In this document: positions 34,474-46,565 of the stretch, one piece after another | Numbering within the stretch: position 1 is the stretch's first letter | Layout of the letters: every line of letters begins with the position of its first letter | From: Leptobrachium leishanense | Lineage: Eukaryota > Chordata > Amphibia > Anura > Megophryidae | Reading direction: 5' to 3' | NCBI GenBank assembly: GCA_009667805.1 | Contig: CM019069.1 | Coordinates: 92,663,204 to 92,727,203, forward strand | Length of the DNA: 64,000 bases | Translations under genes and position numbers: made by a program | The notes under the pieces: model-generated | The model's database searches: none | The model's input: the letters and a program-made list of their open reading frames with translations, nothing else | What the model was told of the DNA's origin: nothing

Positions 34474-36064
34474 CACAGGTGAAACTCGAAAAATTAGAAT
34501 ATCATGCAAAAGTTCATTTATTTCAGTAATGCAACTTAAAAGGTGAAACTAATATATGAGATAGTTCAAGCCATGATTTGTCATAATTGTGATGATTATG
34601 GCTTACAGCTCATGAAAACCCCAAATCCACAATCTCAGAAAATTAGAATATTACATGCAATCAATAAAACAAGGATTGTACATAGAACAATATGGGACCT
34701 CTGAAAAGTATAAGCATGCATATGTACTCAGTACTTGGTTTGGGCCCCTTTTGCAGCAATTACTGCCTCAATGTGGCATGGTATGGAAGCTATCAGCCTG
34801 TGGTACTGCTGAGGTGTTATGGAAGACCAGGATGCTTCAATAGCGGCCTTCAGCTCTTCTGCATTGTTCGGTCTCATGTCTCTCATCTTTCTCTTGGCAA
34901 TGCCCCATAGATTCTCTATGGGGTTCAGGTCAGGCGAGTTTGCTGGCCAATCAAGCACCGTAATCCCACGGTCATTGAACCAGGTTTTGGTGCTTTTGGC
35001 AGTGTGGGCAGGTGCCAAGTCCTGCTGGAAAATCAAGTCAGCATCCCCATAAAGCTCGTCTGCGGAAGGAAGCATGATTTGCTCCAAAATCTCCTGGTAG
35101 TCGGCTGCGTTGACCCTGGACTTAATGAAGCACAGTGGACCAACACCAGCAGATGACATGGCTCCCCAAATCAATACAGACTGTGGAAACTTCACACTGG
35201 ACTTCAAGCATCTTGCAGTGTGTGCCTCTCCATTCGTCCTCCATACTCTGGGTCCTTGGTTTCCAAATGAGATGCAAAAGTTGCTCTCATCAGAAAAGAG
35301 GACTTTGGAGCCACTGAGCAACAGACCAGGTCTGTTTTTCTTTAGCCCAGGTAAGACGTTTTTGACGTTGTATGTTGTTCAGGAGCGGCTAGACAAGAGG
35401 AATACAACATTTGAAGCACATGTCCAGGATCCATCTGTGTGTGTGATGGCTCTTGATGCACTGACTCCAGCCTCAGTTCACTCCTTGTGAAAGTCCCCAA
35501 CACTTTTGAATGGCCTTTTCCTGACAATCCTCTCCAGGCTGCGGTCATCCCTGCTGCTTGTGCACCTTTTTCTTCCACACTTTTCCCTTCCACATAACTT
35601 TCTATTAATGTGCTTTGGTACAGCACTTTGGGAACATCCAACTTCTTTTGCAATGACCTTTTGAAGCTTTCCCTCCTTATGGAGGGTGTCAATGATGGTT
35701 TTCTGCACAACTGTCAGGTCAGCAGTCTTTCCCATGATTATGATTCCTACTGAGCCAGACTGAGAGACCATTTAAAGGCTCAGGAACCCTTTGCAGGTGT
35801 TATGGCTTAATTAGCTGATTAGAGTGGGACACTTTGAGCATAGAATATTGCACTTTTTCACAATATTCAAATTTTCTCGGATTGTGGATTTGGGGTTTCA
35901 TGAGCTGTAAGCTATAATCATCACAATTATGACAAATCACGGCTTGAACTATCTTGCTTTGCATGTAATGAGTCTATCTCATTTATTAGTATCACCTTTT
36001 AAGTTGCATTACTGAAATAAATGAACTTTTGCACGATATTCAAATTTTTCGAGTTTCACCTGTA
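34474..36064 (-). mobile_element. Tc1-like element 1 with long terminal inverted repeats, inactive
   Basis: Both ends read CAGGTGAAACTCGAAAAATT inward, and inverted similarity continues for about 200 bp (to CATGAAACCCCAAATCCACA). TA dinucleotides flank both ends (34472-34473 and 36065-36066). The minus-strand transposase is broken. The 1.6-kb length is standard for Tc1. Confidence 0.92.
34728..35771 (-). pseudogene. Tc1-type DD34E transposase, broken
   Basis: 35771-35478 is the N-terminal DNA-binding part (MGKTADLTVVQKTIIDTLHK start, helix-turn-helix KVIAKEVGCSQSAVPKHI). A TGA follows DFHKE where Trp is expected. The next part is readable only in another frame (CFKCCIPLV, then a stop, LTWAKEKQTWSVAQW). 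35321-34728 returns to the first frame with KVLFSDESNF (first Asp), FQQDLAPAHTAKST (second Asp), [16 protein letters not shown] (Glu) and the family C-terminus ending QTKY. At least two stops and two frameshifts. A plausible start is the Met of MGKTADL rather than the upstream MVSQSG. Confidence 0.9.
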
Positions 36065-36378
36065 TATAGCGCTGTCCTAGGAGTGGTTTTGACCAGTTGC
36101 ATAAACCTTATCTCTGCTACAAAGCCACAGTGTGGCATAGCATTGATTTTAGGGTTCTGTGTAATAACAGATCCAGGATGCATAAAGGTGAGACAGAGGT
36201 CATTTGCATATCCTACCCAGAGTTCCGTGCTGCATATGAGGAATGTGGCACAGGAGCTCTGAAATGCAATTCATTGAATTGCTGTGATGTGCAAGTGGCT
36301 TCTGCAATAATAAACACACTTATTATAGTGTGGAGGCTTTTTATCTCACTTTTAGTCCTTCACCATAACCATTGTAGA

Positions 36379-36381
<3 letters not shown>

Positions 36382-36423
<42 letters not shown>
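36382..36423. repeat. (AT)n microsatellite
   Basis: About 42 bp of uninterrupted AT dinucleotides. Confidence 0.95.
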
Positions 36424-36426
<3 letters not shown>

Positions 36427-36516
36427 TCGATAGGCCGTGCTAGTCCAGTTTGCCAAAATCACGAGTATAGCAGTACGTAGTGTTACCTTTTTTATTGGAC
36501 TAATGTAACATTAAAA

Positions 36517-36555
36517 AGACAAGCTTTCGAGAGTATTACTCTCTTCCTCAGGTCC
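36517..36555 (-). ncRNA. Hammerhead-ribozyme-like motif, left arm
   Basis: Minus strand: GGAC, CTGAGGA, a 5-bp helix II (GAGAG/CTCTC), GAA, self-complementary AGCT, T, then GTCT pairing with GGAC (one wobble). Confidence 0.55.
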
Positions 36556-36677
36556 TCAGTTTGTTTTCCCATTTTGAACATACCATTTGACTCTCACTCT
36601 TTATGACATCTAACCCCCCTACCATGTGACCCTTTATGTCCTAATGTTTAATTCTAGGAACTGATCAGTTAGCTTCC

Positions 36678-36716
36678 AGACCTGAGGAAGAGAGTAATAC
36701 TCTCGAAAGCTTGTCT
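36678..36716 (+). ncRNA. Hammerhead-ribozyme-like motif, right arm
   Basis: AGAC, CTGAGGA (fits CUGANGA), helix II GAGAG TAATA CTCTC, GAA, then AGCT as a self-complementary helix III, T as the cleavage base, then GTCT, which pairs perfectly with AGAC to form helix I. An unpaired A sits at the base of helix II. Confidence 0.6.
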
Positions 36717-36754
36717 TTTAAATGTTACGTTAGTCCAATAAAAAAGGTATCACT

Positions 36755-38480
36755 ACGTAGAAACATAGAAACATAGAAAAATGTCGGCAGATAAGAACCA
36801 TTCGGCCCATCTAGTCTGCCCAATTACATGGATGCTTAACCTGGATTTATCTTTGTTTAGGATAGCCTTATACCTATCCCATGCTTGCTTAAATTCAATT
36901 ATTGTTTTGGCCTCAATCACTTCAACTGGAAGGCTGTTCCATGTATCCACCACCCTCTCAGTATAATGCTTCCTGATGTTACTTTTAAACCTTTGCCCCT
37001 CCAATCTAAGACTATGTCCTCTTGTTTTGCTACTTTGTTTCCGTTTAAATATACTCCCTTCCTCTACCTTGTGGATTCCCTTTACGTATTTAAATGTTTC
37101 TATCATATCTCCTCTGTCTCGTCTTTTTTCCAAGCTGTACATGTTAAGATCATTAAGCCTTTCCTGGTAGCTTTTCTCCTTCAAGCCGTACACCATTTTA
37201 GTAGCCCTTCTCTGAACTCTCTCTAAGATGTCTATATCCTTCTGGAGATACGGTCTCCAGTACTGCACACAGTACTCCAAGTGCGGTCTCACCAGTGCTC
37301 TGTACAGTGGCATGAGCACTTCCCTTTTCCTACTGCTAATGCCTCTTCCTACACAACCAAGCATTCTGCTAGCATTTCCTGCTGCTCTATTACATTGACT
37401 ACTTACCCTTAGATCCTCTGAAATAATAACCCCTAAATCCCTTTCCTCAGATGTTGAGGTTAGGACTGTATCAAACATTCTATATTCAGCCCTTGGGTTT
37501 TTATGTCCCAGGTGCATTATCTTGCACTTATCCACATTAAAACTCAATTGCCACAGCTCCAACCATTTTTTTAGTTTACCTAAATCATTTGTCATTTGGC
37601 TGATCCCTCCAGGAACGTCAACCCTGTTGCAAATCTTTGTGTCATCAGCAAAAAGACATACTTTTCCATTAATACCTTCTGCAATATCACTAATAAAAAT
37701 ATTAAAGAGAATGGGTCCAAGTACTGACCCCTGAGGTACCCAACTGGTAACAAGACATTGCGCTGAATAAACTCCATTTACCACAACCTTCTGTTGCCTG
37801 TCACTCAGCCACTGCCTAATCCATTCAATAATATTGGAATCCAATCTCAAAGATTGCAATTTATTGATAAGCCTTCTATGCGGAACAGTATCAAAAGCCT
37901 TACTGAAATCGAAATAAGCAATGTCTACTGCACCACCTGTGTCTATTATTTTTGTTACCCAATCAAAAAAATCAATAAGATTAGTTTGGCATGATCTCCC
38001 TGAGGTAAACCCATGTTGTTTCTGATTCTGTAATCTATGTGTTTTTAGATGTTCAACAATCCTTTCCTTTAACATGGTTTCCATTAATTTCCCCACTACT
38101 GACGTAAGACTAACTGGCCTATAATTCCTCCCTACTACCCTTCTTGTAAATGGGCACAACATTTGCTAATTTCCAGTCTTCTGGGACGACTCCCATTAGC
38201 AAGGATTGGTTAAACAAATCTGTTAACGGTTTTGCTATTACATCACTGAGCTCTTTTAATAATTTAGGGTGGATCCCATCAGGCCCCATTGACTTATTTG
38301 TCTTTACTTTAGACAGCTGCTGTAGAACCTCCTCCTCTGTAAACTGATATGTAAATGTCTTGTTAGTGTTTCCTCCTAACTGAGGTCCCTTTCCTTCCTT
38401 TTCTTCTGCAAAGACTGAACAAAAATATTCATTGAGGCAGTCAGCGAGCCTCTTCTACATACCTTCCTTGCTATACTTGT
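36755..38480 (-). mobile_element. CR1 LINE, 5'-truncated, copy 2
   Basis: The minus-strand coding region plus a 3' end with tandem AGAAACATAG (36757-36777, plus strand) and GGCAGATAAGAACCATTCGG, a hallmark of this frog/lungfish-type CR1 tail. The 5' end is truncated near 38480. It differs clearly in sequence from copy 1, so it is a separate subfamily. Confidence 0.88.
36800..38460 (-). pseudogene. CR1 reverse transcriptase and C-terminal region
   Basis: From about 38460 an open stretch reads ADCLNEYFCSVFAEE, KTNKSMGPDGIHPKLLKEL and PEDWKLANVVPIYKKG. A frameshift at about 38150 leads into 38162-36753: NYRPVSLTSVVGKLMET, QHGFTSGRSCQTNLIDFF, YFDFSKAFDTVPHRRLINKL (motif A), WVPQGSVLGPILFNIFISDI (motif B, with the usual SGVPQ altered to SWVPQ), VCLFADDTKICNRV (catalytic FADD), then RPHLEYCVQYW and WNSLPVEVIE. 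The 469-codon frame reads through the natural end into 3' UTR (ending LFLCFYVST). Only one frameshift was seen. Confidence 0.9.
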
Positions 38481-38497
38481 GATTTTTATATATATAA

Positions 38498-39172
38498 ACA
38501 AACCCAGAAGAGAGCACACAAGACATCATGTTCAAACAACACAAAAGAAACAACAACAGCAGCTAAAATCATTTAAACATTGAGATTTTGCCAGATTTAA
38601 CCCTTTAAATGCTTACGAACAATTCTTATCCCCTTCAGAATCACTGCAGTTCTTAACCATTTCAAGATTTTTACGAAGTTTTTAATACTGAGTTCAGTTG
38701 AAAAATGGTGGAAATTTAGTTTGCAATGAACGGCCATGGATTGCTTAAGCCTGCCAACAGCGACAATGTATTCCACCCCTGGCAGGTCCTTTCATGTCAT
38801 CCTAATGGCTGCTCTTTATGGGATATACTCACTTATTGAGGACCAAGTTCTTTCTGAAGCACCCTGCAGTTCAAGGTTAAATAGAACCTGTGTGCAAACT
38901 AAATTTCCACCTTGTAAAAATATTGATAGGGTTAGGAACTACAGTGATTCTGAAGGGGATAAGAATTGTTTGTAAGCATTTAAAGGGTTAAATCTGGCAA
39001 AAACATGATGGGCCATAATACATACTTGGTGCTAACTTAACCAGAGCTGTTGTAAACTTCCCAGAGCCATTATAGCCTATGGAGGTATGGAGGTTAACAG
39101 TTCTGGTTAAGTTAGCACCAAGTATGTAATATGGCCCGATGTCTGGTGTGCTCTCTCCTGGGTTTGTTGTAT
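38498..39172. mobile_element. Foldback (inverted-repeat) element, with a MITE in its right arm
   Basis: Outer arms ACAAACCCAGAAGAGAGCAC (38498-) and its inverse ending at 39172, and inner arms GCCAGATTTAACCCTTTAAA (38588-) and its inverse at 38985-39003, pair over about 150 bp in total. The MITE at 39010-39137 interrupts the right arm. No ORF of note. Confidence 0.7.
39010..39137. mobile_element. Palindromic GGGCC MITE with 3-bp TSD (GAT), copy 1
   Basis: Ends GGGCCATAATACATACTTGG and, read inward from the right, GGGCCATATTACATACTTGG, then GTGCTAACTTAACCAGAGCT. GAT flanks at 39007-39009 and 39138-39140. Comparison with the uninterrupted left arm of the host foldback element (38510-38532) confirms the empty site. 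Confidence 0.85.
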
Positions 39173-39245
39173 CATATTGTCTTGAAAAGCACCCACACTG
39201 AAAGCTTAGTACAGGTTGAGTGCTGCCCTTCTTCTGTATTATATA

Positions 39246-40861
<1,616 letters not shown>

Positions 40862-40904
40862 TATATATATATATCTGAAGTTGTCCAATAGAAGACTATC
40901 GTGT

Positions 40905-41230
40905 ATTCTATTCGCAGAACGCCAAATTGAACTGCACCAAAATGCCAGTGAAATGGCATGATTTTCTATGTTTCAGTACCACAGGTTGAAGTAGGTGAAT
41001 TTTTAGACCATTTATTCTTTTTATTTCAGCAAAAAACCTTTTTATTTTTTAAACACCTTTTTGTATTTTTTGGGTGAAATTTTAGTTTCCCAAATTTTTT
41101 AAAAGGTGTTTTTTTTAATTCTGTAAAAGACCTACTTATTGTTTTTGTAGAGGACCTTTTTTGTTATTTAGACACATTTCAATATATTTTTATTGGTTTA
41201 AACACATAACTGCTTCAGCGACTCCGAATT
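40905..41230. repeat. MITE family F fragment
   Basis: AATGCCAGTGAAATGGCATG, GTAGGTGAATTTT and TTATTTCAGCAAAAAACC match family F (26665-27576, 46659-47506). Right end not seen. Confidence 0.6.
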
Positions 41231-41639
41231 ACGGTGACCATTTGGTAGTGAACTCACTGTATTTTTGGCAAAATGGTGAAAATTATAGACACTATTAGCT
41301 ATTTTTTTGCCGTAAAAAAATTAGGGAAATAATTCAGTCATATTTTATTATAAACAAATAAAGAATATAAAAATAATATAATGATTACATAAATCATAAC
41401 ATTTTACATAATATTTTTACCTTTTCTCTTCTCTGCCTCTTCAGCTGGCCTGAGGGGGGCACAGGTCTCTGGCTCTGGCTCTGTAGCTGGTCTGGGGGGT
41501 CACAGGTCTATGGCTGGCTGCTGCAGGCACAGATGTCAGTGACTTTCCTCCACTAGCCTCCAGGGATGAAGATTGACAGTGGTGGGGTCCTCCTGTGCAG
41601 GGTCACCCTGTGTGACCTCACGCAGTCAGAGCCCACATG
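41231..41639. other. Unassigned; probably interior of a hAT-type element
   Basis: No gene. CTCTGCCTCTTCAGC and GGGGGGCACAGG strings resemble interiors of hAT-type elements, but no left end was identified. Confidence 0.35.
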
Positions 41640-42110
41640 TCATGAGCGTATCACATACACAGGATGCATTACTGTGAATTTTACTGCTGTGGAGCTCTGT
41701 GATACGCTTATACACAGCATATTTTACTGTGAGTTTTATTGCTGTGCAGCTCTGTGATATGCTCATACACACTGCACATTACTGTTTTATTGCTGTGGAG
41801 CTCTGTGATATGCTTATACACAACGCACATGACTGTGAGTTTTATTGCTGTGCAGATCTGTGATACCCTCATACACACCGCACATTATTGTGAATTTTAT
41901 TACTGTGGAGCTCTGTGATATGCTCATACACACCGAATATTGCTTTGAATTTTATTGTTGTGGATCTCTGATACGCTCAGAGTTCCACAGCAATAAAACT
42001 CAGAGTAATGTGTGGTGTGTGAGTGTATCACAGAGCTGCACAGCCATAAAACTTTTAATAATGTGTTGTGTTTGAGTGTATGACAGAGTTCCACAGCACT
42101 GAAACCCAAA
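41640..42110. repeat. 60-bp satellite array that switches orientation
   Basis: Units of about 60 bp (TTTATTGCTGTGGAGCTCTG, TGATATGCTCATACACA, CGCACATTACTGTGA) run in one direction from about 41640 to 41980. Then two to three units run in the opposite direction (ACAGCAATAAAACTCAGAGT) to about 42110, making a palindromic junction near 41980. Single units of the same satellite occur at 6540-6650, 7990-8060, 16060-16130 and 63340-63500. Confidence 0.85.
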
Positions 42111-42376
42111 TACTGCCCGCATATACTGCCAGCCCACCCATACAAACACACACACTGCCAGCCCCCTCCCATACACGCACACACAAACACACTGCCAGCC
42201 CCCTCCTATACAGACACACGCACATACACACTGCCAGTCCCCTCCCATACAAACACACATACATACACACTGCAAGCCCCGTCCCCTACACATATACACA
42301 CAGCCAGCCCCCCATACAAATACTGCCAGCTCCCTCACCCCGTTCCCATGCGTTTCTGCAGGACTCGAGCCCTGGG
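42111..42376. repeat. CA-rich minisatellite and a hAT-like right end
   Basis: Units like GCCAGCCCCCTCCCATACAA plus ACACACACACACT repeat about five times with length changes (roughly 34-40 bp). At 42362-42376 GACTCGAGCCCTG reads inward as CAGGGCTCGAGTC, a hAT-like end, possibly closing an element that includes the 60-bp array; the left end was not found. Confidence 0.55.
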
Positions 42377-42904
42377 AGAGATATAGATTGATGTTGCAAT
42401 GATTGATAGTATTTTCATTGCACATGTGTTATTGGTCTGCATAGTGTAGATCGCACCATGGCCAGCTCTTGAAGAGTACAGAAAGTGCACTCTCTGGAGG
42501 TATCTAGGTCAGCATGGATTTCAGGTGTAGTGGAGGAGAAGTCCCGATTCCTACTGTGGGATACCCTAATGTGTACCAGATGATTTCACTTTGTCATTTA
42601 CCCCGGAAGTGGCTGTCAGTCTGATCGGTCTGGTCCTGAAATCGGAGCACTCCGCTCTTGAAGAAGCACCGGCGACGATGTCTGCATTTGAGGTCTGGAG
42701 CCTATCTCCCTGTCTTTGGCTACCTGCTGCTGAGATGACAATCTGTTTGTGGTTTGGATTTTTCAGATGGTTATTGTAAATTAAATGCTCCTGTATTTTG
42801 TATTGGAGCCTTTAATTTACGGCTAGAAGGAGAAGAACAATCTATTCCAACATAGCTCATGTTTCCCCTTTTGAGAAAGTATTAAAAAAATTAAACAAAA
42901 ACAT
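42377..42904. other. Unassigned spacer
   Basis: Nothing recognised. Confidence 0.4.
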
Positions 42905-43230
42905 ACCGGCTTTCAAAAGCTGGTGTTAAGTGATATGCAAAATCACTTAACATGTCAGTCTAAAGGGACTGAAAATCCCTTACCTCTAATTCCACAATGC
43001 AGACAGCAGCTCGATCCATCACTTCCACAGGGCTCGAGCAGCAGAAGATTATGGAACAAATAGTTGTCAGTGTACTTCTGCAGCTCTTGCATGTCCCTGT
43101 TCAAGTGAGATCACGCAGAGTTCATGCAGGGTTGTGCAGAACTTCATGAACTTCAGGAACTGATACCTGCGAAGGAACTCACTATGACTACAGGTATCCA
43201 TTGGCAGCGGGAAAATATTCTCGAGCTACT
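42905..43230 (-). repeat. Family G element
   Basis: CAAAAGCTGGTGTTAAGTGA and the TGATACCTGCG motif match the copy at 32600-33030. Right limit approximate. Confidence 0.5.
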
Positions 43231-44068
43231 GAATGGAAAAGTATAATGGTGAGCCACGAATGGAAAAGGCTTACACAGCTTTTTTCCCTCCTGCGGCTCA
43301 CCATTAGGGATGAGCCGAACACCCCCGAGTTCGGTTCGCATTCGAACTCGAACTTTTCAAAAGTTCAAATTCGAACTCGAACACGAATTCAATACAAGTC
43401 AATGAGACTCAAAGTTCGATTTTTAGAGTGCCCTCCAAGAGGGCATATATGCTAGATATTTGCCATAAAAGGTGTATGGGGGTCCGGGTAGTGCCCTGGG
43501 GGACAGGAAACAAGGACAAAAAGTTAAAAAAAGTTTTTAAAGGGACAGTGAGTTTTCCATGAAATAAGGGTTAAAAATAAAAACGAAAAATTCCTTCAAA
43601 TATCGTGCCTAGGAGGTCCCCATAACCTGCCTGTGAAGTGGCGGATTTGTAGGATGTATAGAAACATTTAAAAACAATGTCCGGGTCCGGGTAGTGCCCT
43701 GGGGGACAGGAAACAAGGACAAAAAGTAAAAAAAAAAGACGTTTTTACCCCCTTCACTGCTGACGACGTGTGGGACATGTCCTCAGTTACTCCCGCTGTA
43801 TGCTGAGGAGGACGTGTCCCACACGTCATCAGCTTTGCGGAACCCCCGACGGAGATACTCACCTCTCTGTCCGGGGTCCCACAGCGTTCTGACTTCAGCA
43901 TCCTCAGGCGCTGAAGTTGAGCTCCTCCCGACGTAAATGACGTCATCGAGCCATGCGCGATGACGTCATTTCCAGGCGACCCCCCGGCAATGCCGGGAGA
44001 TCGCCTGGGAGGGGGGGATCCGTTCGGATCCCTCCCGATCGGGAGGTCCCACAAAAAAGAAGCCAGGC

Positions 44069-44105
44069 ACCGCTTAAAAGGGGAGAATCTCCCCTTTTAA
44101 GCGGT
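44069..44105. repeat. Perfect 37-nt hairpin
   Basis: ACCGCTTAAAAGGGGAGA, one base, then its exact inverse. Other hairpins in the same element: 43770-43830 (GACGTGTGGGACATG arms) and about 43935-43972 (AAATGACGTCATCG arms). Confidence 0.9.
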
Positions 44106-44112
44106 ACTTGGC

Positions 44113-44290
44113 TTTAACCCCTTAGGCACCGGGTTGCACTTCGGCGCCTTGCGGCGCCAAAGTGCGGCCTAGTTCCGGTGGGGGCAGAACCGTGGCAGCT
44201 AGGGGGTCATGGAGGGTGTCAATTGAAAGGCCTGAGCATGATACCCAACATGACCAGGTATAAAGTAAAAAATAAAAATAAAAAAAAACA
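44113..44290 (+). repeat. Dispersed family J segment
   Basis: TTAACCCCTTAGGCACCGGG, then GGCAGCTAGGGGGTCATGGA, GAAAGGCCTGAGCATGATAC and an A-rich end match 58990-59165 and, less well, 62990-63060. Confidence 0.55.
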
Positions 44291-45299
44291 TGTATTTTTT
44301 TGTGTGTTATTTTTATTAATGCAGCAATATTGTTCACATTTCAATTATAATGTGAACAATGATGCTGCACTAATGATTTTATTCTATGGTGTGCGTTTGC
44401 TAAAAATCACATAATTCCCCCCCAAAAATTTAATAAGTCCCCATTTCTAATTTTTGTACAAGCGCACCCCATAGAAAATATAACCGCAAATGTTCATGTG
44501 ATAAAAGGTGAAAAAAACACTTTACACGCTGCAGGTGATAAAAATTCAAGTTTTATTGCATTTTTTGTTATAATATACAGGCAGAACATGACGTATACAT
44601 ATAAAAATGATATATTATGAATCTGCCGAGTCTGCCGGAAAGAACGATATATAATATGTCTGGGTTGTATAATAAAATGTGGCTTCAAATCGCGTTTAAA
44701 CATGATGAGCGAAAGGGGTAAAAATTAGCTCAGCACACAGCGTGAAATGCCTCAGCAGTGAAAGGGTTAAAGGAACAGTGGGTTTTCCATAAAATAAGGG
44801 TTAAAAATAAAAACGAAAAATTCCTTCAAATATTGTGCCTATGAGGTCCCCATAACCTGCCCGTGAAGTGGCGGATTTGTAGGATGTATGGAAACATCGC
44901 CATCACAGACCCACACCCGACACCTAGCACTTCCAGTCTGCATACAATGTATCAAATTCATGAGACCGGACTAATTAGAAGCATATGTTATTTCCAAACA
45001 CTAAGTAAACACCTGTTGTTTACGCCATTTGAGAGCACAGGTCATTTAGAGGTGAGAATCTTTGCACCTAGACATTAGTTTTTAATTCAATATCTAATAA
45101 ACCATTGCTTATAATATTCTGCAGTAAAGAGTCTCTTTATTTCTAGATTTTTTTGTATTTTTTATACTTTTTTCAAAAAAAATTTTTAGAACTCGAACCG
45201 AACACGCCAAAAAGTTTGAAGTTCGCGAACTTTCGAACTGTCAATGTTCGAATCGAAATCCGAACTGATCGAACCGAACAGCTCATTCCTACTCACCAT

Positions 45300-46564
45300 T
45301 AATGGGTTAGTTGTGATCTAGACCTAGAGCTGACCCTGGATTTCACTATTGGAAAATAAGACATGTGCAATCACGACAAATGAATCTCAGTTTTTCAGAA
45401 GTTTAGGAGAATTGCTGAAGTTGCAAGAGACTTTTCAATTTGTCAACTCGTCTGACACAAAATAAAGGTAAGGACACCTTAACAAATTAACCAATATAAT
45501 GTAACCCCCTAAATCAATTTTTGTTTCTGTGATTCCTTCTGGTTTACATCAGTAAAATTTGCAGGTGCTTTGTGATAAATTGAAATCACATTGGGTCTTG
45601 TCTTGTAGCCCAGTCTTATGGCTAGTGAGTTGAAGGGCTAAATCAGAGCAGGTAGACTGTATAATCTTTTCGCAACTTCTGGTAGTGGGTATAGTGGGGA
45701 CAGGAGCCTTCCTAACTTTGTGACTCATTAGGTTTGGAAGCAGATGGCATTCCAGGAGCCCACCCATTCTCCCAATTAACTCCACCACTGCCAAGGGTTT
45801 AATTAAATAATAAATTAATAGTGTGCATTTACTAGTAACAAATTAATTTTTCTAAAACAAAATTTTTCCCTAGTCCTAATTTTTGAACGAACAAACCAAA
45901 TCAAAGGGCCCATGAAATTTTGATAAAGCACTGCAATTATAATTTGTAGACAAAGAGAGAGCTACAAATAATTTTTTTAAACTATTTTGCATGGGGACAT
46001 ATCTATTAGGAATCCTTTACATGATTTATTTATTTGCCTGCTACAGTATCCTACCAGCTTCATTATTTCTCAGGTAGCTTCAAAATTCTGTTTGTTCCTA
46101 AAGCAATAATTTTTTTTAACATGTCTAACCGCAGCTGTATTTCTGCCATACCTTTGTTTTACTGATACTGAAAGATTCTGTCTCAGCATGGTGTTCAGTC
46201 ACTAGCAGGTTCATCAAACGTCACCAGTTAAGGTGAGCAGGAAAGCAAAAGTAGTCGAACAGAGACGCAGATGTAGTTGGTGATGAACTTAAATGGGGTG
46301 AAAGGTCCATGCATTATGCAGTCATTTTCACAGAACAGCATGGAAAACAATGGAAATATGCAAAAAATGGTAATATTACACCAATAAACAGTTTTCATAA
46401 TTTATTATATCCCTATTCGATAGCTGCTGTTGATGATACAACCAATGTTAAACAATGTATAACTTATATTCATTTTGGTATTGTGACTGAACAGGGAGAG
46501 AATTTTTTTAAAAAGGATATTCTTGTAGTGTTCAGTACTATAAAAATGTTAAACCAAGTATCAA
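45300..46564. other. Unassigned AT-rich spacer
   Basis: Nothing recognised; a 94-codon frame at 46309-46593 has no known motif. Confidence 0.4.
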
Positions 46565-46565
46565 C

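Larger units (their letters stand above)
36465..36757. mobile_element. Short inverted-repeat element with hammerhead motif in each arm
   Basis: The left arm 36465-36555 and right arm 36678-36757 are inverted copies (GTAGTGTTACCTTTTTTATT and AATAAAAAAGGTATCACTAC; ACAAGCTTTCGAGAGTATTA and its inverse). About 120 bp of unique sequence lies between. The right arm appears cut about 13 bp short where the CR1 3' end begins. A fragment of the same arm lies at 25303-25345. No ORF. Confidence 0.75.
43748..44766. mobile_element. TTAA-type element nested in the hAT-like element, hairpin-rich
   Basis: Left CCCCCTTCACTGCTGAC; right, read inward, CCCTTTCACTGCTGAGG. TTAA at 44767-44770 follows the right end, and the left flank is TTTTTA, a likely decayed TTAA. 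Similar ends (CCCYTTCACTACC) occur in the cluster at 48723-56868. The interior holds several strong hairpins and a CpG-rich stretch. Confidence 0.7.
43305..45291. mobile_element. hAT-like element with perfect 8-bp TSD, internally duplicated
   Basis: Ends TAGGGATGAGCCGAAC and, read inward from the right, TAGGAATGAGCTGTTCGG. TSD CTCACCAT at 43297-43304 and 45292-45299 is perfect. Subterminal regions are built of TTCGAACTCGAAC-type words. Inside, a 203-bp segment (from 43481) is tandemly duplicated (from 43684), and the second copy is split by a 1-kb TTAA-type element (43748-44766). No transposase; the 128-codon minus frame at 44054-43668 has no known motif. Confidence 0.9.

Noticed and set aside
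36465..36757. Inverted arms as terminal repeats of a cut-and-paste transposon
   Set aside because: No TA, TTAA or 8-bp TSD was found, and the hammerhead core fits a retroelement-derived origin better.
41640..42110. Possible CRISPR-like array
   Set aside because: Units are contiguous without unique spacers and the genome is eukaryotic; it is a satellite.
42000..42425. Cys-rich 141-codon minus-strand ORF
   Set aside because: Encoded by the CA-rich minisatellite; the cysteines come from TGTGTG repeats.
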